Under the pieces are notes generated by a model, which worked only from the letters and a program-made list of their open reading frames with translations, was not told the DNA's origin and made no database searches. Below, in pieces: positions 1 through 5,041 of a stretch of 7,411 nt of DNA. Within the stretch, counting starts at the first letter, position 1, and each line of letters starts with the position of its first letter. Where the stretch lies: contig CAMGGF010000058.1 of the NCBI GenBank assembly GCA_946055445.1, forward strand, positions 1 to 7,411, read 5' to 3'. The translations under genes were made by a program, and so were the position numbers. Source of the stretch: an uncultured Ruminococcus sp. Lineage in GTDB: Bacteria > Bacillota > Clostridia > Oscillospirales > Acutalibacteraceae.

Positions 1-2
1 AA

Positions 3-182
3 GCATACGCAATTTTGCCTTTATATAAATATATTTCATGCATAGAATACAGACAAATAGAAGCATTTAAAAAATATCAAAATGACGATCAAAAGTTATC
101 TTTGCTTTTTGATGCTATGGAAAATGAACTTTTGAGAAAAGATGATAGATTCCAAAGAATAATGCTGAAAAAAGAGCTGTAA
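3..182 (+). CDS. 3' end of an unrecognised gene (partial, start outside window)
   Basis: An open frame enters from the left edge and runs 59 codons to a TAA. No start codon is visible, so it is read as the C-terminus of a longer protein. The first dozen or so residues are rather hydrophobic (AYAILPLYKYISCI). The rest is highly charged and looks helical, ending in LKKEL. I do not recognise a family and assign no function. Base composition is about 28% GC, far below the roughly 50% of the ATPase genes, so this gene has a different compositional history from its neighbour. It is on the same strand as the operon but separated from it by a terminator and a promoter, so it should not be part of the same transcript. 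A chance open frame in AT-rich DNA is possible but less likely, because an AT-rich frame of 59 codons without a stop is uncommon. Confidence 0.5.
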   Translation, partial: AYAILPLYKYISCIEYRQIEAFKKYQNDDQKLSLLFDAMENELLRKDDRFQRIMLKKEL

Positions 183-207
183 AAAGCAATCGGTTTACGG
201 TAATTTT

Positions 208-277
208 GGAAAGACAGGGGACGGTTCTCTGTCTTGAAAAAAGCAAGTAAAGACACAGAACCGTCCCCTGTCCTTCC
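208..277. repeat. Long imperfect palindrome, REP/MITE-like element
   Basis: Arms 208-235 and 250-277 are inverted copies pairing at 26 of 28 positions; the mismatches are 212/273 and 229/256. They enclose a 14-base A-rich loop. The core GGGGACGGTTCT with its complement AGAACCGTCCCC is a motif I know as a scattered intergenic palindrome in many Clostridia and related Firmicutes, sometimes linked to REP-associated transposases. No transposase lies in this window. No T-run follows the hairpin on either strand, so it is not a simple terminator. The element sits between the upstream gene and what appears to be that gene's terminator. Confidence 0.75.
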
Positions 278-284
278 TGTCCTT
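267..284. repeat. Tandem 9-base direct repeat at the edge of the palindrome
   Basis: CCTGTCCTT occurs twice without a gap, at 267-275 and 276-284. The first copy is the outer end of the right palindrome arm and the second lies just outside it. It could be a duplication made by replication slippage, or a trace of how the element inserted or was trimmed. The sequence does not tell which. Confidence 0.7.
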
Positions 285-306
285 ATTCTGAAACAACACA
301 CTGTTT

Positions 307-354
307 ACACCTGCCACCTTGCCGATTTTCGGACGGCGGCAGGTGTTTTTCTTT
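307..354 (+). terminator. Rho-independent terminator of the upstream transcript
   Basis: Arms 307-318 and 335-346 pair at 11 of 12 positions (ACACCTGCC with GGCAGGTGT at the base). A small inner hairpin lies in the loop (CCGA/TCGG around 322-332). The stem runs directly into a T-run at 346-350, followed by CTTT. There is no matching T-run on the other side, so it works on the + strand only. It most likely ends the transcript of the gene finishing at 182 and insulates the ATPase operon from it. Confidence 0.8.
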
Positions 355-398
355 GTAAAAAAGCGTGAAAAAAACGGCAAGGTTTGCGTACAATTTCA

Positions 399-427
399 TT
401 GTATTTCCACTTTGAATATGCTATACT
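399..427 (+). promoter_or_regulatory. Predicted sigma-A promoter of the ATPase operon (extended -10)
   Basis: The -10 box TATACT (422-427) matches five of six consensus bases. It is preceded by TGC (419-421), the extended -10 signature that is common in Gram-positive promoters. The -35 candidate TTGTAT (399-404) keeps TTG and lies exactly 17 bases upstream. Transcription would begin near 434 and give a leader of about 126 nt before the first start codon. The site lies after the upstream terminator and before the first gene, and no equally good promoter appears inside the operon. TATAGT at 453-458 is a weaker alternative -10 without a properly spaced -35. Confidence 0.6.
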
Positions 428-469
428 TAACAATAAGTTTATAAAAAGCAGATATAGTGTTGTAACAAA

Positions 470-531
470 GGGTTTCATAAAATTGAAATCCGCGGCACAT
501 AGCGCCGCACGAAAACACAAATACTGTTTTC
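470..531 (+). promoter_or_regulatory. Structured 5' leader with three consecutive hairpins
   Basis: Three stems follow one another within 62 bases of the predicted leader. Stem 1 pairs 470-477 with 484-491: 8 pairs including one G-U, loop TAAAAT. Stem 2 pairs 492-496 with 504-508: GCGGC/GCCGC, 7-base loop. Stem 3 pairs 511-517 with 525-531: 7 pairs, 7-base loop. Stems 1 and 2 abut without a spare base and could stack. A fourth short stem, 537-540 with 545-548, would reach the first bases of the ribosome binding site at 547-552. None has the stem-plus-U-run form of a terminator. I do not recognise a named riboswitch; a regulatory role is inference. Confidence 0.4.
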
Positions 532-559
532 AGAGTCTGTCAAGACAGGAGGAAACGCG

Positions 560-859
560 ATGGATATGCTCACCGAAATCAAAGCGGCAGAAGAAAAAGC
601 CGCCGCGCAAATTGCCGCGGCAAAAGAACAAGCCGCAAAAGCGGTTGACGAAGCGTCAGAAGCCGCCGCGCAAGAAGCGCAGGCGCAGTTTGAAAGCGCA
701 AAAGAACAAGCCGCCGAGCAGTTGGCGGCGGCAATGGCGCAATCCCTTTCGGAAACTGCGCAAACGCGCGAACAGGCAAACGCGCAAATGCAGGCACTTT
801 CGGCGGTCGCCGAAAAAAATCAGCCGGCTTGCGTGCAACAAATTCTCTCGTATCTGTAA
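560..859 (+). CDS. ntpF: V-type ATP synthase peripheral stalk subunit G/H
   Basis: This 99-residue protein is predicted to be the small peripheral stalk subunit. It pairs with subunit E as a long coiled coil and holds the A3B3 head against membrane subunit I. Residues 4-85 are almost uninterrupted helix-forming sequence, with 31 alanines in the whole protein and regular E, K and Q. There is no membrane segment or signal peptide. AKEQAA occurs twice, 26 residues apart (21-26 and 47-52). The ATG has an AGGAGG at 547-552 with 7 bases between. It is the first gene after the promoter and lies 36 bases before ntpI, the place ntpF holds in the E. hirae operon. Low sequence complexity makes similarity alone weak evidence, so the identification rests mainly on position, length and coiled-coil character. 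In archaeal naming it would be AhaH/AtpH. Confidence 0.85.
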   Translation: MDMLTEIKAAEEKAAAQIAAAKEQAAKAVDEASEAAAQEAQAQFESAKEQAAEQLAAAMAQSLSETAQTREQANAQMQALSAVAEKNQPACVQQILSYL

Positions 860-880
860 TTCTTTGCTGTATTTTTCCGA

Positions 881-886
881 AAGGAG
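881..886 (+). promoter_or_regulatory. Ribosome binding site fixing the TTG start of ntpI
   Basis: AAGGAG lies 9 bases before TTG at 896. The next in-frame ATG, at 908, would be 21 bases away, too far for this site, so the TTG start is preferred. Confidence 0.75.
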
Positions 887-895
887 TGAAAGTAT

Positions 896-2749
896 TTGAT
901 TGTCCCGATGAAATTCGTGACGCTCGTTTTGATGCGTGACGACCGGGAAGCCGTTTTGCGCGCGTTGCAAAAAACAGGCAGTATGATGCTGTGCGAGCAA
1001 GAGGGCGCTGTCCGCGCGGGCACGGAAAACACCGCGGCATTGCGACGAATGGAAAAATTGCTGTCGGATTTAAAACCGTATGCGCCGAAAGCAGGTATGT
1101 TTGCGCAAAAACCGCAAGTGGATACCGCCGCATTGGAAACACCGCGCACGGACGACACCGAAACCGCCGAGCAAATGGAAAAATTGCTTGCCCGCATTGA
1201 AAAAATCAAAGAACGGCTCAAACAAGTGTCCGACAGGCAAACCGCCTTATTCCCTTGGGCGCGGCTTTCCGCTTCGTCTGCGGACTTGGAAGACGGCGCG
1301 TACACAAGTTACACACTCGGCACGGTGCCCGCAAAGCAATTTGCCGCATTTTCCGCCTATTGCACGGAAAACGGCGCGGCGCTGGAAACGGTCAGTGAAA
1401 CCGAACAAACCGTTTATGTTGTGCTCGCGGTGCTCAAAGAGGCATCGCTGCAAGACCTCGCCGAATACGGTTTTCAAAAATACACTTTGCCGCCGTTTGA
1501 TGGTACGGTGGAAACGGGACTGCGGAACATTGCCGACGAGCAAAACCGTTTGCAAACCGAATTAGACGAAGCCACAGCGCAACTGCAAAAATACACGGCG
1601 GAAAGTTTGGCTCCGCAGGTACTGTGTGAACACTACCGCGCCGAAAGCGATATTGAAGACACACCGTTTTTATCTACGGAACAAACCGTTTTGTTCAGCG
1701 GTTGGGTACCCGAAAAACGCGTGGCAGAGGTCGAACAGGCGGTGCAATCCGTCACCGATGTATACGATTTAATCGCGCGCGACCCCGAAGAAAATGAAGA
1801 TGTCCCGACGGAACTAGAAAACAAAAAGTTGGTTTCGCAGTTTGAGGGCATCACCAATATGTTCAGTGTGCCGACTTACGGCGGGTATGACCCGAACGCC
1901 GTGATGGCGCCGTGGTATTGGATTATTTTCGGTTTGATGATGGGCGACGCAGGCTACGGGTTGATGATGGTTATTTTGATTGCGATTGTCAAAAAGATTA
2001 TGAAACCCAAAGGCGACACGAAAAAACTCATCAATGTGCTGTTGTATTCGTCGATTACCACCATTCTCTGCGGTGTACTGTTCGGCAGTTACTTCGGCGA
2101 AACCTGGCACCCGATTCTGTTTTCGCCTTTGGAAAATCCCGTGCAAATGCTGATTGTCACTTTAGGGGTAGGCGTGGCGCATATCTTTACAGGGCTTTTC
2201 GTGCAAATTGTCAATCACATCAAAGCGGGGCATTGGCTGGACGCAATTTGTGACCAGGTTTCGTGGATTTTGGTCATCAGCGGCATTTGCCTCATCTTTG
2301 TAAAGCCCGCGCGCACCGTCGGTATGGTATTGGCGATTGTGGGTGCAGTCATCATTCTGCTGACTGCCGGGCGCGCCAAAAAAGGTATATTCGGCAAAAT
2401 TACGGGCGGTCTTGTGGGGCTTTACGGCATCACCAATTATTTAAGTGATATTCTTTCCTACTCGCGTATTCTTGCGTTAAGTCTTGCCACGGGCGTTGTG
2501 GGTATGGTTATGAATATGCTCGCCGGAATGATTCAAAGTTCGGTCATCGGTTTTATTCTCTCGCTTGTAATTTATGTAGTCGGCCATGTTTTCAATCTCG
2601 TACTCGGGCTTTTGTCCGCCTATGTGCACGACTGCCGCTTGCAGTACATTGAGTTTTACGGCAAGTTTTATGAGGGCAGCGGCAAACTCTTTAAGCCGCT
2701 TTCCATTAACCCCAAATATATTCAAATTCAAGAAAACGGAGGAAACTAA
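896..2749 (+). CDS. ntpI: V-type ATP synthase subunit I (membrane stator, subunit a)
   Basis: Subunit I anchors the stator and supplies the two ion half-channels next to the K ring. The protein has 617 residues, near the usual 600-660. Residues 1-335 form the cytosolic arm, with charged coiled-coil stretches around 85-110 and 205-235 that bind the E/G stalks. Residues 340-595 are the membrane domain with about seven or eight helices. It opens with the family motif GDAGYG (350-355), reached through a W-rich segment. The essential channel arginine, which faces the rotor carboxylate, is R524 in LSYSRILALSLA. The C-terminus keeps the conserved RLQYIEFYGKFYEG block. Translation starts at TTG, supported by AAGGAG 9 bases upstream. 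The stop is 2 bases before ntpK, and the ntpK ribosome binding site lies inside this gene. The protein is full length with no sign of damage. Confidence 0.96.
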   Translation: MIVPMKFVTLVLMRDDREAVLRALQKTGSMMLCEQEGAVRAGTENTAALRRMEKLLSDLKPYAPKAGMFAQKPQVDTAALETPRTDDTETAEQMEKLLARIEKIKERLKQVSDRQTALFPWARLSASSADLEDGAYTSYTLGTVPAKQFAAFSAYCTENGAALETVSETEQTVYVVLAVLKEASLQDLAEYGFQKYTLPPFDGTVETGLRNIADEQNRLQTELDEATAQLQKYTAESLAPQVLCEHYRAESDIEDTPFLSTEQTVLFSGWVPEKRVAEVEQAVQSVTDVYDLIARDPEENEDVPTELENKKLVSQFEGITNMFSVPTYGGYDPNAVMAPWYWIIFGLMMGDAGYGLMMVILIAIVKKIMKPKGDTKKLINVLLYSSITTILCGVLFGSYFGETWHPILFSPLENPVQMLIVTLGVGVAHIFTGLFVQIVNHIKAGHWLDAICDQVSWILVISGICLIFVKPARTVGMVLAIVGAVIILLTAGRAKKGIFGKITGGLVGLYGITNYLSDILSYSRILALSLATGVVGMVMNMLAGMIQSSVIGFILSLVIYVVGHVFNLVLGLLSAYVHDCRLQYIEFYGKFYEGSGKLFKPLSINPKYIQIQENGGN

Positions 2750-2751
2750 TT

Positions 2752-3222
2752 ATGTCTGGTATTTCTATTGCAATCATCGGTGCGGCGCTGTGTGCAGCGC
2801 TTGCGGGCTGCGGCTCGGCAATCGGCGTTATGGCGGCAGGCAAAGCCGCGGCGGGCGTTGCGTCCGAAAAACCCGAACTGTTCGGTAAACTGCTTGTGTT
2901 GCAGGCACTCCCCGGTACACAGGGTATTTACGGCTTTTTGACCGCCATTCTCATTATGGTGCGCATCGGCGTTTTGGGCGGTGCTGCCGTGGAATTGAGC
3001 ATTTCGCAAGGCTGGCAATTCTTCGGCGCGGCGATGCCGATGGCGATTGCAGGTCTTGTTTCGGGCATCTGCCAAGGCAAAGCAGCCGTCGGCGCAATCC
3101 ATATGACCGGCAAACAGCCTGACGCATCCGGTAAAGGTATCACGATGACCGCATTGGTCGAAACTTACGCCATTTTGGCTTTGCTTGCTTCTATCCTTGT
3201 CCTGTTCGGGATTCAGTTATAA
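2752..3222 (+). CDS. ntpK: V-type ATP synthase subunit K (rotor ring, subunit c), Na+ type
   Basis: This is the rotor ring proteolipid, 156 residues, the same length as E. hirae NtpK. It is a tandem duplication of the helical hairpin with four membrane helices (about 4-28, 46-78, 86-118 and 128-155). The first half carries LPGTQG (53-58) with no acidic residue at the ion site, and the second half carries the single ion-binding glutamate E137 in ALVETYAIL. Aligned by eye with NtpK, L53, T56, Q57, Q108 and E137 correspond to its Na+ ligands L61, T64, Q65, Q110 and E139, so Na+ coupling is predicted. One carboxylate per four helices is the arrangement of V-type ATPases. It has an ATG start with GGAGG (2738-2742) 9 bases upstream, located inside the end of ntpI. 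A strong site fits the need for about ten copies per complex. LAGC at 17-20 resembles a lipobox but lies inside helix 1. Confidence 0.97.
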   Translation: MSGISIAIIGAALCAALAGCGSAIGVMAAGKAAAGVASEKPELFGKLLVLQALPGTQGIYGFLTAILIMVRIGVLGGAAVELSISQGWQFFGAAMPMAIAGLVSGICQGKAAVGAIHMTGKQPDASGKGITMTALVETYAILALLASILVLFGIQL

Positions 3223-3258
3223 TCGTACCGTATTTCGAAACAAAGGAGTGAGCAAGGT

Positions 3259-3843
3259 ATGAGCGCAAGCACAGTCATTCAAAAAATTGAAGAAAAAGCC
3301 GCCGCGCAGTGCGCCGAAATCGAGAGAGAAGGCGCACAAAAAGCGGCAGAAATTCGCGAACAAATTGCAGAAGACGCAAAAAAACGCCTTGCCGATTTGC
3401 AATCGCAAACCGATTTGCGCGCCCAAATGATTTTGCGCGCCGCGGCACAGCAGGCAGAGTCCGACAATAAAATTGCGGTGCTCAATCACAAAAACAAACT
3501 GCTAAAAGACGCACGCAATGCGGCAAAAGTGCAAATGTGCTCGCTGCCCGACAACGAGCGCCGCGCACTTTTGGAAAAATGGATTGCTGAAAATGCAGAC
3601 GGGTCGGACGCCGAACTGCATTTCAGTGAACGCGACGCGCAGTTGTTTGTCGCCTCGAAAAAGGATTTCGGCAAAAATATGACCATTGCCTCGATTGCCA
3701 AAGAGATTGACGGCGGGTTGATTTTATCGACAGAGCAATATGATATTGACCTGTCCTTTGACGCGGTGTTGGATATGATTTTTGAACAGCACGCCGCATC
3801 ATTTTCGGCGCGGTTGTTCGCGGCAGATGAGGGTAGCGTATGA
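3259..3843 (+). CDS. ntpE: V-type ATP synthase peripheral stalk subunit E
   Basis: Subunit E pairs with G/H to form the stator rods; its C-terminal globe binds the top of subunit B. The protein has 194 residues, close to the family norm. Residues 5-95 are a charged, alanine-rich helix that forms the coiled coil with the partner. About 100-194 is the globular domain, with the typical GGLIL turn (153-157), an acidic ending and a hydrophobic last helix closing in ARLF. There is no membrane segment. Residues 11-17 (EEKAAAQ) are identical, at the protein and DNA level and at the same residue numbers, to those of the G/H subunit. The ATG is preceded by AAGGAG (3243-3248) with 10 bases between. The gene lies 36 bases after ntpK, and its TGA overlaps the ATG of ntpC in ATGA, which suggests coupled translation. 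Confidence 0.93.
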   Translation: MSASTVIQKIEEKAAAQCAEIEREGAQKAAEIREQIAEDAKKRLADLQSQTDLRAQMILRAAAQQAESDNKIAVLNHKNKLLKDARNAAKVQMCSLPDNERRALLEKWIAENADGSDAELHFSERDAQLFVASKKDFGKNMTIASIAKEIDGGLILSTEQYDIDLSFDAVLDMIFEQHAASFSARLFAADEGSV

Positions 3844-4706
3844 CAGAGTACAATGTCTACGGGAAAAAGTCCTATGCCTACGCGCTCGGGCGCATCAGCG
3901 GCACTTCGCACCGTGTTTTGCGTGCCGAGGAATTTGCGCGCCTTCGTGAGGCAGACGGGGAAACCGCGCAAAAGTTGCTTACGGATTACGGCTACCCTGC
4001 AGTCGCGGACGGCAAAACCGTTTATGACGCGATTGAAGCAGAAAAAAACGCGGTTTCTGCTTTTGTGCGGGAAATTGCGCCCGATGAAGAATTGACGCAA
4101 CTGCTGTTTTTTGAAGAGGACGCGTTGAACTTAAAAATCCTTTTGAAAAGCGAAAAACTCGGCAAAGAAGCCGATTTGGACACGCTTTGCGAGGGCGGGT
4201 TTTCAAAGGAACTGTTGCGCATTTGCGTAAAGGCAGAGGAGTATTCTATGCTCGGAGAAACGCTCGAAGCGGCGCTTTCAGGCATCGAAAAAGAGGAAAA
4301 CCCCTGCCGTATCAGTTGTCTTGTGGATAACGCGATGTTTTCCTATGCGCTTTTCACGGCACAAAAGAAAAACTGCCGCCCGCTTGCGGAATTGTTCACC
4401 GTATACGGTGAATGCAAAAACCGCTTGACCGCCTTGCGGCTTACAAAACTCGGCAAAAACGCGGAAGAATTTGATTTTGCCTTTTTACCCGTCAAAAAGC
4501 CCGACGAAGCAGAGATACGCAAAAGCGAAGCGGAAATCCTGCAAGAAACCGACAAAGCGCTCGACAATGTGCTGACCGATTTGGGGTACGGCGACGGCAT
4601 CGGTGTGATTGCACAATATTATTTCCGCAAAAAAGCCGAGGCCGGGGCGCTTCGTCTGTTGTTTGCAGAGAAACGCGCAGAAGAAAGCCGAGGTGACACG
4701 GTTTGA
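3840..4706 (+). CDS. ntpC: V-type ATP synthase subunit C (subunit d, AC39 family; short)
   Basis: Subunit C (eukaryotic d) is the funnel-shaped adaptor that seats the D-F axle on the K ring. The protein has 288 residues and is predicted all-helical, without membrane segments. The N-terminus has the family's opening pattern, a YAYALGRI helix followed by LRAEEFARL and ADGETAQKLLTDYGYP. The C-terminal helix keeps the E-x-x-x-LR element (EAGALRLLFAEK, about 270-281), which closes the last repeat. Known bacterial members are mostly about 320-350 residues, so this one is some 35-60 shorter. Both ends of the family pattern are present and the frame is intact, so I read it as a compact variant and not a fragment. 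The ATG overlaps the ntpE stop and has GAGGG (3829-3833) 6 bases upstream. The stop overlaps the TTG of ntpG. Sequence conservation is low in this family, and the call leans partly on operon position. Confidence 0.88.
   Translation: MTEYNVYGKKSYAYALGRISGTSHRVLRAEEFARLREADGETAQKLLTDYGYPAVADGKTVYDAIEAEKNAVSAFVREIAPDEELTQLLFFEEDALNLKILLKSEKLGKEADLDTLCEGGFSKELLRICVKAEEYSMLGETLEAALSGIEKEENPCRISCLVDNAMFSYALFTAQKKNCRPLAELFTVYGECKNRLTALRLTKLGKNAEEFDFAFLPVKKPDEAEIRKSEAEILQETDKALDNVLTDLGYGDGIGVIAQYYFRKKAEAGALRLLFAEKRAEESRGDTV
4690..4695 (+). promoter_or_regulatory. Ribosome binding site fixing the TTG start of ntpG
   Basis: GAGGTG inside the end of ntpC lies 7 bases before TTG at 4703. The TTG is embedded in TTGA, where TGA is the ntpC stop. 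The conserved N-terminal strand of subunit F begins a few codons later, so no downstream start could serve. Confidence 0.75.
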
Positions 4707-5026
4707 CAGAAAGAAAAATTGCCGCAGTCGGTAAACACGAATCCATCTTGCTGTTTTCGGCGGCTGGCGTAACAACGGTTGCCGCCGACACAAACGAGCA
4801 AGCCCTGCAAGCCGTGAAAAGTCTTGTAAAAGGCGGCGCAGAAGTCATTTTCCTGACCGAGAATTACGCCGCGGCACTGGAAGAACCGCTCCAAAGATAC
4901 CGCGAAAGCGCGTACCCGATTATTTTGCCCGTGCCCGAAAAAAGCGGCCCGACGGGCTACGGAATTGCAAAAATCAATGCCAATATGGAAAAAGCCCTTG
5001 GCACAAACATTTTTAATAACGAATAA
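4703..5026 (+). CDS. ntpG: V-type ATP synthase subunit F (central stalk)
   Basis: Subunit F, called NtpG in E. hirae, binds subunit D in the central stalk and contributes to torque transmission. The 107-residue length is typical. The fold is a CheY-like alternation of strand and helix: IAAVGKHESILLFSAAGV (5-22) is the first strand and helix, and GGAEVIFLTENYA (about 44-56) is a middle strand with its acidic loop. IILPVPEKSG (73-82) is the last strand with its loop, and MEKALGTNIF (95-104) is the C-terminal helix that packs on D. It starts at TTG with GAGGTG 7 bases upstream and overlaps ntpC by four bases, so translation is probably coupled to ntpC. It ends 15 bases before ntpA. The letters differ between naming schemes: this is subunit F in most annotations, not the small ntpF at the head of the operon. 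Confidence 0.94.
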   Translation: MTERKIAAVGKHESILLFSAAGVTTVAADTNEQALQAVKSLVKGGAEVIFLTENYAAALEEPLQRYRESAYPIILPVPEKSGPTGYGIAKINANMEKALGTNIFNNE

Positions 5027-5030
5027 AGGC

Positions 5031-5035
5031 AGGTG
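5031..5035 (+). promoter_or_regulatory. Ribosome binding site deciding the start of ntpA
   Basis: AGGTG (within GGCAGGTG) is 6 bases before TTG at 5042. An in-frame GTG at 5033 overlaps this site, and its only other purine-rich candidate (AAAGG, 5025-5029) would be just 3 bases away. TTG at 5042 is therefore preferred, by analogy with the GAGGTG-TTG pair of ntpG. Confidence 0.6.
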
Positions 5036-5041
5036 CCGAAA

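Noticed and set aside
89..301. 70-codon minus-strand open frame containing TGDGSV
   Set aside because: It reads through both arms of the REP-like palindrome. The TGDGSV string is the translation of the repeat core and not a gene product.
427..458. Second promoter TTAACA ... TATAGT
   Set aside because: The spacer would be 20 bases and there is no extended -10. The site at 399-427 is better in spacing and carries TGC before its -10 box.
384..899. 171-codon + strand open frame spanning the leader and ntpF
   Set aside because: Its K/R/P-rich product is what the alanine codons of ntpF give when read one frame over. It has no proper ribosome binding site and overlaps the promoter.
579..1142. 187-codon antisense open frame
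   Set aside because: It is a shadow of ntpF and ntpI, caused by codon bias that avoids stop complements. The product is low complexity and resembles no family.
2800..2811. Lipobox-like LAGC at residues 17-20 of subunit K, suggesting a lipoprotein signal
   Set aside because: There is no positively charged n-region, and the stretch is the first membrane helix of a well-conserved rotor subunit. This is a false positive.
3223..3258. Possible terminator or processing hairpin between ntpK and ntpE (TTTCGAAA palindrome)
   Set aside because: The palindrome has no loop, no GC-rich stem and no T-run. The gap reads as an ordinary spacer with a ribosome binding site.
3486..4100. 204-codon antisense open frame across ntpE and ntpC
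   Set aside because: It lies opposite two confidently identified genes, has no convincing ribosome binding site, and its composition is that of a shadow frame.
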